Assembly (NCBI RefSeq): GCF_029277305.1
Contig: NZ_CP119526.1
From: Guptibacillus hwajinpoensis
GTDB lineage: Bacteria; Bacillota; Bacilli; Bacillales; Guptibacillaceae
DNA length: 64,000 nucleotides
Direction: 5' to 3' (one strand)
Part shown: positions 8,565-16,310 of the stretch, in pieces
Position numbering within the stretch: position 1 is the first letter of the stretch
How the letters are laid out: each line of letters begins with the position of its first letter
The notes under the pieces: model-generated
Seen by the model: the letters and a program-made list of their open reading frames with translations, nothing else
Told to the model about the DNA's origin: nothing
The model's database searches: none
Program-made: the position numbers and the translations under genes

Positions 8565-8593
8565 TTGAGTAAGTGATTTAGTTTTGAAATAAT
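8565..8593 (+). promoter_or_regulatory. Cassette-leader promoter
   Basis: TTGAGT, 17 bp, extended -10 TGAAATAAT (hexamer 8588-8593). It drives the esterase gene at 8665. Confidence 0.75.
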
Positions 8594-8664
8594 TGGAATT
8601 AAGGAATAGTGGCAAGATTGTCGAGCAAGATTTTTAATAAAGTAATAGAGGTTGGGGATATATC

Positions 8665-9429
8665 TTGTTAAGAACTTTTTCTGTATATATGAATTCTTTT
8701 AATGAAGATAGAAATATCAGAGTTTATCTTCCTAAGAGCTACCCTAGAGGTGAAGTTAGATATCCAGTATTATATATGCACGATGGACAAAATGTCTTTC
8801 GGGATGCAGATGCAATCGGTGGAATATCTTTATCACTTGAAGATTATTTAGAAAAAAAAGATTTAGAGGTTATTGTTGTAAGTATTGACCAGAATAGCGA
8901 AGAACGAGTAAATGAATATTGCCCTTGGATTAATGGGAAGTACAGCGAGAAAATATTAGGTTATCAATGTAACTTAGGTGGAAAAGGACCAAAATATGTT
9001 GATTTCATAATAGACGAATTGAAACCATTTATTGATAACAAGTACCGCACAATAGAAGATCGTACATCAATTGGGGGTATTTCGTTAGGGGGACTCATAT
9101 CGATATATGCTGCGTGCCGTTATCCTCAAATATTCAAAAAAGTTATAGCCATATCGCCAGCTTTTTGGCGTAATCAAGAAGAAATAGAAGAATTGATTAA
9201 GAATTCGGACTTGTCACCAATTGAGAGTGTTTACTTAGATTGGGGCGATAAAGAAGGAAAAGATGAAAGGATTAATCGAGTATTTTCAGATAGCAACAAA
9301 GCTGTATTTGAGATCTTGAAAGCGAAAAACACCAACGTAAAAGGTAAAATCATCAATGGTGGTGAACACAGTTACGAGTTTTTTAAAGAAAGAGTTCCTG
9401 AAATTTTCACCTTTTTGCAAAACTCTTAA
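8665..9429 (+). CDS. Putative esterase (esterase D / enterochelin-esterase family)
   Basis: A 254-residue alpha/beta hydrolase. YPVLYMHDGQNVF (about residues 32-44) is the oxyanion strand, GGISLGG (about 139-145) carries the nucleophile Ser, and GGEHSYEFFKERVPE near the C-terminus carries the catalytic His. Family members include esterase D-like and Fes-like hydrolases; the true substrate is unknown. It starts at TTG with GAGGTTGGGG about 7 bp upstream. A strong array-type promoter sits 72 bp before it. Confidence 0.82.
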   Translation: MLRTFSVYMNSFNEDRNIRVYLPKSYPRGEVRYPVLYMHDGQNVFRDADAIGGISLSLEDYLEKKDLEVIVVSIDQNSEERVNEYCPWINGKYSEKILGYQCNLGGKGPKYVDFIIDELKPFIDNKYRTIEDRTSIGGISLGGLISIYAACRYPQIFKKVIAISPAFWRNQEEIEELIKNSDLSPIESVYLDWGDKEGKDERINRVFSDSNKAVFEILKAKNTNVKGKIINGGEHSYEFFKERVPEIFTFLQNS

Positions 9430-9445
9430 TTACTTTTAAAACCAC

Positions 9446-9475
9446 TATTCCATAATCTCGGAACTTTAATGTAAA
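9446..9475 (+). repeat. Cassette junction J5
   Basis: Core variant CGGAAC 9459-9464 after ATTCCATAATCT. The right-hand hairpin is weak. Confidence 0.6.
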
Positions 9476-9591
9476 AAGGAGAATTGATAATTTAAGGCAA
9501 AGTATTAGAATTAAGCATGTAGGAAATGAACACACTCTTTAATTTAAAGGACATAAATAGGAGATCTAACTCTTATCATCATTATTGCTCT

Positions 9592-9632
9592 GGGAAAAGA
9601 ATCAGCAGCTTGCTGAGGCTTTTCCCTTTTTT
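9592..9632 (+). terminator. Rho-independent terminator
   Basis: GGGAAAAG (9592-9599) pairs with CTTTTCCC (9619-9626), followed by a T run. The 327-bp interval between the esterase and the XRE gene otherwise contains J5 and the regulator's promoter and operator. Confidence 0.85.
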
Positions 9633-9681
9633 GTTGAATCGTAATAATAAAAAGTGAGCTTTTTAGTAAAGTATTTTTTAC

Positions 9682-9728
9682 TAATTGTAATATATTTTTG
9701 ACAATAATAAAGAAATATATTACAATTA
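9682..9728 (+). promoter_or_regulatory. Promoter with 14-bp inverted-repeat operator for the XRE regulator
   Basis: TTGACA (9698-9703), 17 bp, TACAAT (9721-9726). A perfect inverted repeat, TAATTGTAATATAT (9682-9695) and its complement (9715-9728), brackets the promoter and covers the -10. This suggests autorepression by the downstream HTH protein. It is a different promoter style from the cassette leaders. Confidence 0.7.
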
Positions 9729-9755
9729 ACTAAAGAAAAGAATTGAGGTATTAAT

Positions 9756-9977
9756 ATGAAGAAAAAAGGAGTATTACATAACCGTCTTCATGTTTTAAGA
9801 GCTGAACACAAACTATCTCAGGGGGACCTGGCAAAAAAAGTGGGGGTGAGTCGCCAAACAATTTCTTCATTGGAATCAAATCGTTACAATCCTTCTTTAA
9901 TATTAGCTTTTGAGTTAGCTCGTGTGTTGGAGACAAATATAGGAGAAATTTTTACTTATGAACATGAGGGTAGTTAA
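9756..9977 (+). CDS. XRE-family transcriptional regulator (73 aa)
   Basis: A single helix-turn-helix domain: LRAEHKLSQGDLAKKVGVSRQTISSLE spans the HTH at about residues 13-39. The length is typical of minimal Cro/YozG-type regulators that pair with a small membrane protein. GAGG precedes the ATG. It is probably co-transcribed with the membrane protein 129 bp downstream, and the upstream inverted repeat is a likely autoregulatory site. Confidence 0.88.
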   Translation: MKKKGVLHNRLHVLRAEHKLSQGDLAKKVGVSRQTISSLESNRYNPSLILAFELARVLETNIGEIFTYEHEGS

Positions 9978-10106
9978 AAAATTTTTGATTGGAATATTGA
10001 ACATTTCCTTTATTAGTAAGTTAAATAATTTTCATTGAACTGTTTTGTAGAGTAATTACGAATTTTTTATAAAGCCTACTTCTTATTAGAAATCAGGAGG
10101 TTCATT

Positions 10107-10394
10107 ATGTTATCTATTCTGAGTACAATCACACTTATTATGTTAGTGGTCGCAGTTTTTTATTTTTGCAACTTTGTAGCAACCGAAGGAAAAGATGAAA
10201 GAGGACAACAAATATTAGGGAAAGCAAGCATTTGGACATATATTCTTGTCACTGTAGGTTTTGTTATGACAGTTGTAATTGAGGCAGTGTTTGCATTTTC
10301 AGTCGATGATTTGATTGAGCTTCTAACTATAATGTACGGCTTGTTGGCTACTGTACACTCTTTGTTGATTTTCATTTTAAGAAAAAAATATTAA
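10107..10394 (+). CDS. Small membrane protein (95 aa) paired with the XRE regulator
   Basis: Three hydrophobic segments (about residues 4-24, 43-65, 69-90) with a short charged loop KDERGQQ after the first. XRE regulator plus small multi-span protein pairs of this form are common in Firmicutes, usually with unknown function. AGGAGG lies 6 bp before the ATG. Confidence 0.6.
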   Translation: MLSILSTITLIMLVVAVFYFCNFVATEGKDERGQQILGKASIWTYILVTVGFVMTVVIEAVFAFSVDDLIELLTIMYGLLATVHSLLIFILRKKY

Positions 10395-10440
10395 AACTAT
10401 GATAAAAAATGGAGCCAATATAGAGCTAGAGAAAGAGACT

Positions 10441-10457
10441 CTTGATTTTGAGTCTTC
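10441..10457 (+). repeat. Junction left-half remnant
   Basis: CTTGATTTTGAGTCTTC matches the left arm plus the GTCTTC motif of the junctions, but no CGGAGC core follows. It is probably a decayed junction between the membrane protein and the hydrolase. Confidence 0.5.
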
Positions 10458-10514
10458 AAAATAAAAAAATATTTGATAAAACAATAAACGCATGAGCTCA
10501 GAAGGAGTATTATT

Positions 10515-11357
10515 TTGAGAGAAGATTATATTGAAGTAGATGGTAAATTGCTGTTTGTGAAAGTCAAAGGCAAGGGAGATCCAATCATTTTTATTCATGG
10601 AGGTCCAGGCGGTAGTTCTGAATACTTCTTACCTTATATGGAGCCATTAGCAAAATCCTATCAAGTCATATTTTATGATCAAACAGGTTGCGGCAAGTCA
10701 GATAGAAATAAAGATAATCATTACTCTATAAAAGATGAAATTAATAATCTTGAGCAAATAAGAATTGCATTAAACCTGGATAAAATAACACTATTTGGTG
10801 AGTCGTGGGGAAGTATTCTAGCTTTATCATATGCAGCGAAGTATCCATTCAATATTCATAAACTCATTCTAACTGCTGTTATTGGCTTATCTTCTGTAGA
10901 CTATCAAGCATATAAAAGGACTCTTCTTCAAAAGTTAGGGCTTGTTGAAAAAATGAAATTAGGCTTTTACTCGCTTCATGGAGCTCTAGGAGGAAATGTA
11001 TCCGAAAAGATCACCAGTCTTATGGACCCCTATTATGTTTATTCACTGGAATCGTTAACAAAGAAACAAGAAATTAAATATAATTACGCTGCATTAACCA
11101 AAATAAGCAAGGATATCGAGGAGAAATACAACCTTCTTCCTTCTATTCATCAACTAGATACATTACATATTTTAATCGCCCAGGGAACATATGATATCTT
11201 GTCTCCAGATTTCATAAGTGAAAATATCATAAAACACTTAAATACTGCTAAACTCGTTGAAGTAAAAGAGAGTGGCCATTGGACAATTCTTGAGCAACCT
11301 GAACAAATGAGGAAGTTGATCAGAACGTTTTTAGAAGTTCACGAAACAGGCCAATAA
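10515..11357 (+). CDS. Alpha/beta hydrolase, proline iminopeptidase-like (S33)
   Basis: A 280-residue hydrolase. It has the S33 signature HGGPGG (about residues 28-33), DQTGCGKSD (about 56-64), nucleophile GESWGS (about 94-99), an acid in the QGTYDILSP region and the His in ESGHW. S33 peptidases remove N-terminal proline from peptides, but many homologues are esterases. It starts at TTG with GAAGGAGT upstream. Confidence 0.82.
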   Translation: MREDYIEVDGKLLFVKVKGKGDPIIFIHGGPGGSSEYFLPYMEPLAKSYQVIFYDQTGCGKSDRNKDNHYSIKDEINNLEQIRIALNLDKITLFGESWGSILALSYAAKYPFNIHKLILTAVIGLSSVDYQAYKRTLLQKLGLVEKMKLGFYSLHGALGGNVSEKITSLMDPYYVYSLESLTKKQEIKYNYAALTKISKDIEEKYNLLPSIHQLDTLHILIAQGTYDILSPDFISENIIKHLNTAKLVEVKESGHWTILEQPEQMRKLIRTFLEVHETGQ

Positions 11358-11384
11358 ATACGTTTATTAAAAATAATTGGAACT

Positions 11385-11430
11385 TTATTCAACTAATTCG
11401 GAGCTTATCTGTAATAAGATAGGCTTTTTT
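11385..11430 (+). repeat. Cassette junction J6
   Basis: Core CGGAGC 11399-11404. GCTTATCT pairs with AGATAGGC, followed by a T run, so it is also a terminator for the S33 hydrolase. Confidence 0.85.
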
Positions 11431-11506
11431 TGGAAAAAGGATGGATTTATTAGCTATTGTAAGATGGTTATTAATTATATATAGAGGGATATAGAGGTGG
11501 AATTAT

Positions 11507-12469
11507 ATGCCTAAAATTGACAATATGTTAGCAATTCTATGGATGCTTCGTTCAGGTGAAAAAATTACTGCAAAACAAATTTCAGAAAAGTTAGAGATGA
11601 ATATAAGGACTGTGTATCGTTATATTGATACCATTTCAACAAGTGGCGTACCTATCATTTCAGAACCAGGACATAATGGTGGATACACTTTATTGAACAA
11701 TTTTATTGAAGCTCCTCTTTTTTTTGATTCTGAGGAGCAAACTTCACTATTTCACGCTGCTGTTTTTGCAGAAGAAGCCGGATATTATGGAGGTAAAGCA
11801 CTACATAGGGCCATTTCAAAACTAAGTAACTACTCAAATCAAGAGCAGGAAACAAAGATAAATCAACATTTGACTAGTCTTGAAGTAATAAGTCGATTAA
11901 GTTTACTCTCTATGGAATCTCTTTTGAAAGAGTTGGAGCAGGCCGTAGCTGACGGGTATTCAGTAAAAATCAGTTACTATAAAAGTGGCGAAACGCAATC
12001 AAATGATAGATTGGTCGATCCGTACAGAATTATTTATTGGAATAATAAGTGGTATGTGATTGGATTTTGCCATCTTAGGAATGATATCCGCAGTTTTAGA
12101 GTAGATCGAATGGAAAGTCTAATGCTAACCGAAAATAAGTTTAACCGGCCAGAAAATTTTTCAGCACATGACTTTTTTATAAACAGTCTTCTTCCAATTG
12201 TAGAAGATAAGGAAGGGGGGATATCTTTCGTTATTAGTGGGGAAAAAAGTGTATTGGATGATATTTGTCAGCATTGGTTTTTAGGACATTATTTACAAGA
12301 ACGGTCTTCAAATCGAGCTGTTTTTCTTCTAGAAAAAGATGTGATCCATACATATGTACCTTATTTACTTTTACCGTACAATCAATCTATTAAAGTGATT
12401 GAGCCAATCAGTCTAAAGAAACGACTTGTTGAAGTTCTGTCGGACTTAATAAAATTTCATGAAGTATAA
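11507..12469 (+). CDS. WYL-domain transcriptional regulator (YafY/YobV type)
   Basis: A 320-residue regulator. The N-terminal HTH_11 has LEMNIRTVYRYIDTISTSGVPIIS (about residues 28-51). The central and C-terminal WYL region has the ligand-binding strand NDRLVDPYRIIYWNNKWYVIGFCHLRN (about 166-192) and RSFRVDRM. WYL regulators sense small ligands or nucleic acids and often sit beside the gene they control. Here the partner is the DJ-1/PfpI protein downstream, separated by a terminator. Confidence 0.88.
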   Translation: MPKIDNMLAILWMLRSGEKITAKQISEKLEMNIRTVYRYIDTISTSGVPIISEPGHNGGYTLLNNFIEAPLFFDSEEQTSLFHAAVFAEEAGYYGGKALHRAISKLSNYSNQEQETKINQHLTSLEVISRLSLLSMESLLKELEQAVADGYSVKISYYKSGETQSNDRLVDPYRIIYWNNKWYVIGFCHLRNDIRSFRVDRMESLMLTENKFNRPENFSAHDFFINSLLPIVEDKEGGISFVISGEKSVLDDICQHWFLGHYLQERSSNRAVFLLEKDVIHTYVPYLLLPYNQSIKVIEPISLKKRLVEVLSDLIKFHEV

Positions 12470-12471
12470 TC

Positions 12472-12505
12472 ACTTCCCTGACGCTAACTGTCAGGGAAGT
12501 TTTAT
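12472..12505 (+). terminator. Rho-independent terminator
   Basis: ACTTCCCTGAC pairs with GTCAGGGAAGT and is followed by T residues. It separates the WYL regulator from the DJ-1/PfpI gene, so the latter has its own promoter or depends on read-through. Confidence 0.85.
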
Positions 12506-12543
12506 TATACTGACTATATCAAATGTGATTGGAGTGTTATTGA

Positions 12544-13176
12544 ATGCAAACAAAAAAAGTTTTTCTATATGTATTTAATACAATGTCGGACTGGGAATAT
12601 GGATATTTAATTGCTGAACTAAACTCAGGAAGGTATTTCAAAAAAGATTTAGCACCTTTAAAAGTAATGACAGTAGGAGTAAATAAAGAAATGATTACGA
12701 CGATGGGAGGGCTGAGCCTAAAACCAGATATGTCCCTTGATGAATTTACATTTGAGCGTAAAGATCTTTTAATTTTACCAGGAGGGACTACTTGGAGTGA
12801 AGACATTCATCAGCCTATCTTGGAAAAAATCGGCCAGGCTTTAAATCTTGGCACGATTGTTGCTGCAATCTGTGGCGCCATTGAGGCCCTCGCGAATAGG
12901 GGATACTTAGATACTAGAATGCACACAAGTAATAACATAGAATATACCAAAATGGTAAGTCCTAACTATAAAGGAGAAAAATTTTATGATTTTGGATCTG
13001 CCATATCTGATGAGAATTTAGTTACCGCATCAGGAATAGCTCCGCTGGAATTTGCAATGGAGGTACTGAAAAAAATAGATGTATTTACGCCAGATACATT
13101 ACATTCGTGGTATAACCTAAATAAAACGCATGAACCTGAATATTTCTTCCAGTTGATGAATTCAATAAATAAATGA
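12544..13176 (+). CDS. DJ-1/PfpI family protein (glutamine-amidotransferase-like)
   Basis: A 210-residue class I glutamine-amidotransferase-like fold. LLILPGGTTW (about residues 78-87) is the Glu/Gly elbow region and VAAICGAIEALA (about 101-112) contains the reactive Cys. Family functions include glyoxalase, chaperone and protease-like activities; none can be assigned. It is paired with a WYL regulator, a combination seen for YobV/YoaZ-type loci in Bacillus. Confidence 0.82.
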   Translation: MQTKKVFLYVFNTMSDWEYGYLIAELNSGRYFKKDLAPLKVMTVGVNKEMITTMGGLSLKPDMSLDEFTFERKDLLILPGGTTWSEDIHQPILEKIGQALNLGTIVAAICGAIEALANRGYLDTRMHTSNNIEYTKMVSPNYKGEKFYDFGSAISDENLVTASGIAPLEFAMEVLKKIDVFTPDTLHSWYNLNKTHEPEYFFQLMNSINK

Positions 13177-13318
13177 AGTAACTGAAATGCTCAATTTCTC
13201 TGTTTTGATTTGTAGAGAAGTTAGGCTTTTCAGTTTGGAAGTTCCTTATCGTTGTAAATCTGCATTTTCCTGACGCTCCCCCGGTTATAACCCTTACGCT
13301 TTTTAAAGGCATTATAGT

Positions 13319-13365
13319 TCCGTTATCTCGGAGTGATAGTGGGATAATCAAATCGCTCCTCCTCA
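13319..13365 (+). repeat. Cassette junction J7
   Basis: Core variant CGGAGT 13329-13334 after GTTATCT. GGAGTGAT pairs with ATCGCTCC through one wobble. Confidence 0.78.
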
Positions 13366-13432
13366 ATTTCCTGATCTAAGTGATGAAATCTAGTGTGATC
13401 ACTCTAATTATTAAAAGTTGTTTTAGACTTTT

Positions 13433-13497
13433 CCTGAAATCGAGTTCAATTCCCTGTTAAGCAATCGGGGGAACGTTTGTTGTTCTAAGAAACGCCT
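13433..13497 (+). repeat. Divergent cassette junction J8 upstream of the recombinase
   Basis: The left arm CTGAAATCGAG is followed by TTCAA and, after a longer spacer, the core variant ATCGGGGG (C at 13466). ACGTTT...AAACG forms the right hairpin. It is more diverged than most junctions, as an array-end attachment site might be. Confidence 0.5.
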
Positions 13498-13640
13498 CAC
13501 TTCATCAATACCAAGGGGCTATATGCCTCATCTATAAAGACACAGTATTCGATTCTGGAATAACTCTAGTATAAATTTTAAACTTCTGGGACATAATAGA
13601 ATCAAGTTTACTTGATTCATAACCTAGGAGAGTGATATCC

Positions 13641-14483
13641 ATGTTATTATCGACGATATGGGAAAAGTACGAACTTGATAAGAAGATTGAGGGGTATTCC
13701 CCTTTGACATTGAAAACGTATTGTTTTCAGTACAATACGCTTTTACGTTACTTTGGTGATGTTGATATGAATGCGATTACCACTGATCAACTGAAAGCTT
13801 ATCTAGTCGATGTTGGTGAACATTTAAAACCTTCAAGCTTAGGACACCGGGTCCGTTGTATTCGGTCGTTATTTAAATGGACCTATGATGAGGGCCATAT
13901 TCAAAAGAACCCAGCTGCAAAATTGAAAGAACCAAAACTGGGTAAGAGAATTCCAAAGTTTCTTTCTGAACTAGAACTCGAACACCTTAGAGAAGCATGT
14001 GAAAACTCTATGGAAAATGCGATGTTCGAATTTTTTTACTCGACAGGCTGCCGTATTGGCGAGGTTGTTAAGCTAAATCGCGATGATATCAACTTTCATA
14101 CGAATTCAGTCATTGTCCATGGAAAAGGGGATAAGGAAAGAGAAGTGTATTTCAATACACGATGTTCGTTATGGTTGAAACGATATCTTGATGAACGGGA
14201 TGACTTGGAACCCTGTTTATTTATAACAGAAAGAAGGCCAAAAAGAAGGATGAGTATATATCTTATAAGATATATCATAAAACGAATCTCCAAACGTTCT
14301 GGTCTTCAGAAAGAAATACACCCTCATCAATTAAGGCATAGCTATGCCACGCATATGATTAACAATGGGGCTCCTATTGATGTGATTCAGAGTTTAATGG
14401 GGCATGAGAAGACTGAAACAACAAAACTATACGCTCAGCTTAGTGGGAAACTACGACATGATTTCTATATGAAGTATTTTTAA
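13641..14483 (+). CDS. Tyrosine recombinase/integrase, XerC/D-like
   Basis: A 280-residue two-domain site-specific recombinase. The N-terminal SAM-like core-binding domain is about residues 5-90 and the catalytic domain about 105-275. All catalytic residues are present: R138 (TGCRIGEV), K162 (HGKGDKE), H229 and R232 (HPHQLRHSYATH), H255 (LMGHEKTETT) and Y264 (KLYAQLS). The length fits XerC/D or RitA-type enzymes, and there is no sign of the extra segment that distinguishes integron IntI. It sits inside the cassette array and is the only recombinase seen. The ATG at 13641 is preferred (AGGAG 10 bp upstream); the GTG at 13632 overlaps the ribosome site. Its action on the junctions is inference. 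Confidence 0.92.
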   Translation: MLLSTIWEKYELDKKIEGYSPLTLKTYCFQYNTLLRYFGDVDMNAITTDQLKAYLVDVGEHLKPSSLGHRVRCIRSLFKWTYDEGHIQKNPAAKLKEPKLGKRIPKFLSELELEHLREACENSMENAMFEFFYSTGCRIGEVVKLNRDDINFHTNSVIVHGKGDKEREVYFNTRCSLWLKRYLDERDDLEPCLFITERRPKRRMSIYLIRYIIKRISKRSGLQKEIHPHQLRHSYATHMINNGAPIDVIQSLMGHEKTETTKLYAQLSGKLRHDFYMKYF

Positions 14484-14485
14484 GA

Positions 14486-14512
14486 AGCGCATTCCAATCG
14501 AATGCGCTTTTA
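14486..14512 (+). terminator. Terminator hairpin directly after the recombinase
   Basis: AGCGCATTC (14486-14494) pairs perfectly with GAATGCGCT (14500-14508), then T residues. It holds the same position as a junction hairpin before a leader promoter, but no CGGAGC core precedes it. Confidence 0.88.
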
Positions 14513-14527
14513 TTAATTAAAATAATA

Positions 14528-14556
14528 TTGAGTTCTCCATCCCCTTTTGAAATAAT
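14528..14556 (+). promoter_or_regulatory. Cassette-leader promoter beside the recombinase
   Basis: TTGAGT, 17 bp, TGAAATAAT (hexamer 14551-14556). It reads away from the recombinase into the GNAT gene at 14615. Confidence 0.75.
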
Positions 14557-14614
14557 TGGTATTGAATTACCGAAATCCCAGAGGGAAATGTAGTAGATAA
14601 GAAGTTGCAATACT

Positions 14615-15151
14615 ATGTCTTTGAAGTTAGAAACTGAACGGTTAAATCTGCAGCCATTTAATAAAGAAGATGCAAGCAGAATGAAGGAGCTAGCAAATAA
14701 CCAAGAACTAGCTACTATTCTTGGTCTTCCTCATCCATACGAATTAGAACATGCCGAAGAGTGGATCGCCATTCAACCAGAACAAATTCAAAAGGGACTT
14801 GAATACCCTCTAACCATAGTAACCAAAAAGGAAAATAAAATAATAGGGACGATTACCATAAGGATTGATAAAAATAACAACAAGGGTGAACTTGGTTATT
14901 GGATGGGTAGAGAATATTGGGGGAACGGTTTTGCAACAGAAGCTGTTAATAAAATGATTGAATTTGGATTTAATCAACTGAACTTAAACAAAGTTTGGGC
15001 TTCAGCTATATCCAGAAACAAAGCTTCAACTATCGTTTTAGAAAAAGCAGACTTACAAAAAGAGGGTACATTAAAGCAAAATAAACTGCTACATGGTGAA
15101 TATGAAGACGTTGACATATACGGCATTTTAAAAGAAGAATATAACAGATAA
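14615..15151 (+). CDS. GNAT family N-acetyltransferase (RimJ/RimL-like)
   Basis: A 178-residue protein with LETERLNLQPFNKEDASRM at the start, GELGYWMGREYWGNGFATEAVNKMI (about residues 91-115) as strands and motif A, and KVWASAISRNKASTIVLEKADLQKEG. The architecture matches ribosomal-protein/antibiotic RimJ/RimL-type acetyltransferases; the substrate is unknown. It is the first gene after the recombinase, with a leader promoter 59 bp upstream. The ribosome site (AAGAAG) is weak. Confidence 0.85.
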   Translation: MSLKLETERLNLQPFNKEDASRMKELANNQELATILGLPHPYELEHAEEWIAIQPEQIQKGLEYPLTIVTKKENKIIGTITIRIDKNNNKGELGYWMGREYWGNGFATEAVNKMIEFGFNQLNLNKVWASAISRNKASTIVLEKADLQKEGTLKQNKLLHGEYEDVDIYGILKEEYNR

Positions 15152-15155
15152 GTTT

Positions 15156-15200
15156 TCAACAATCTCGGAGCAATTCATGAAGATTGGATTGCCTCTTTTC
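15156..15200 (+). repeat. Cassette junction J9
   Basis: Core CGGAGC 15166-15171. GGAGCAATTC pairs with GGATTGCCTC, followed by TTTTC. Confidence 0.85.
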
Positions 15201-15260
15201 ATTTTAATTTTTAGAATTGTGTGATAACATTTTAGCTTACAAGTTCAAGGAGGGTTTCAG

Positions 15261-15599
15261 ATGATAGATTATAATAACCGCCATTTTGTTTCCATAGAGA
15301 ATACAGAAAGTGGTGAAGTTTCTTCTAAAACATATTTTGACTATTATCAAGAAGGGAATATTCTTTATGCTGATTATTCAGGTGGAGAGATAGTCAAAGG
15401 GAAATTAGTAGGTATTGTACATAATGATGACACTTTAGAATTTCGATATAATCATGTGAACACTTCAAATGAAATCAGAGGAGGAAAGTGCAAATCTATC
15501 CCTCACATAAACTCTCAAGGGAAAATCGAACTGCATGAAAAGTGGCAATGGCTTGATAAGGATCAAACTGAAGGGAAATCTATCGTTAAAGAAGTATAA
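15261..15599 (+). CDS. Small beta-rich protein of the so-called n-acetylglutamate synthase family
   Basis: A 112-residue protein with the family features NRHFVSIENTESGEVSSKTYFDYYQ at the N-terminus, ADYSGGEIVKGKLVG (about 37-51), and a C-terminal KIELHEKWQW. Homologues across Bacillaceae are annotated as N-acetylglutamate synthase by transfer, but the protein lacks a GNAT domain and the annotation is doubtful. Its true role is unknown. AAGGAGGGTTTC precedes the ATG. Single-gene cassette. Confidence 0.7.
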   Translation: MIDYNNRHFVSIENTESGEVSSKTYFDYYQEGNILYADYSGGEIVKGKLVGIVHNDDTLEFRYNHVNTSNEIRGGKCKSIPHINSQGKIELHEKWQWLDKDQTEGKSIVKEV

Positions 15600-15653
15600 A
15601 ATGGTTCTTACATGAATTAGTGTAATAAAATCATATGAGTTCAATTAAATTAC

Positions 15654-15711
15654 CTCGAAATCAAGTCTTCTACAATATCGGAGCAATTGCTGAATAAAAA
15701 GTAAGCGCTCT
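15654..15711 (+). repeat. Cassette junction J10
   Basis: Left arm CTCGAAATCAAG (15654-15665), TCTTC, core CGGAGC 15679-15684, then a GCTGAATAAAAAGTAAGCGCT leader of the type shared with J24, J27, J29 and J32. Confidence 0.9.
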
Positions 15712-15762
15712 ATCGGTTTTGGGCAAGAGTGTGTACGCTTTTACGTTTAGAGGAGGAAGGAA

Positions 15763-16185
15763 TTGAAATATTTACAAAAGATACTACTAGCAATAATTAT
15801 ATCAGCACCTCTTTCCGTTTTTGTTTTAGTAATTGGAGAATTTACTCTTGACTACGTGCTTGAATTAGAAAGAGAATATACTGATACTTTTGCTACTATA
15901 ATTTCGTTACCGATTTTTTTTGCAATTGTATATATAGTTTACGGTCTACCAACAACTTTAATTGCAGATGGATTTCTTAGATTAAAACCATTATCTAAAT
16001 ACAGATCCCTCATTGAATTCATAATCTATTCTATAGCTGGTCTAGTGTTGTCTTTACTCTTATCAAGCAATTCATTGAGTAAGGAAATATTGGTTATTGT
16101 AATGCTTCCAGTTTATTTGTACTTGTATGTTCTTACGCTAATGAGAAAAAAAGATAGAAAAGAACTGAATATCATAAAGACTTAA
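15763..16185 (+). CDS. Membrane protein, UPF0715-like (140 aa)
   Basis: Four hydrophobic segments (about residues 6-28, 42-66, 87-104, 107-127), with YGLPTTLIADG in the loop after the second. The layout resembles the UPF0715 family of Bacillus membrane proteins, which have no known function. It starts at TTG with GAGGAGGAAGG upstream. Lys-rich tail. Confidence 0.5.
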   Translation: MKYLQKILLAIIISAPLSVFVLVIGEFTLDYVLELEREYTDTFATIISLPIFFAIVYIVYGLPTTLIADGFLRLKPLSKYRSLIEFIIYSIAGLVLSLLLSSNSLSKEILVIVMLPVYLYLYVLTLMRKKDRKELNIIKT

Positions 16186-16196
16186 GTGAAGTATTT

Positions 16197-16225
16197 ATTC
16201 AAGAATCTCGGAGCAATTCAGGAAT
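16197..16225 (+). repeat. Cassette junction J11
   Basis: Core CGGAGC 16209-16214 after CAAGAATCT. The right hairpin is short. Confidence 0.75.
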
Positions 16226-16310
16226 AAGTATACATTTCAAAGATATAATTCGTTTAACAATTGAATCTGCTCAGAATCAAAGTCAAAAAGTTGTTTTATA
16301 GGAGAGTTTT

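Larger units (their letters stand above)
13177..13640 (+). other. 464-bp intergenic region with two junctions
   Basis: It contains junctions J7 and J8 and the upstream region of the recombinase, with no credible ORF. A sequence at 13600-13618 (ATCAAGTTTACTTGAT) forms a short dyad close to the recombinase start and could be a regulatory site. Confidence 0.5.

Noticed and set aside
9751..10598. Minus-strand frames opposite the XRE regulator and its membrane-protein partner
   Set aside because: They are antisense shadows of genes with strong ribosome sites; none has a start signal.
13641..14483. Prophage or ICE integrase marking an integrated phage/ICE
   Set aside because: No phage structural, replication, conjugation or excisionase genes were recognised in the 50 kb around it, and no tRNA attachment site is visible.
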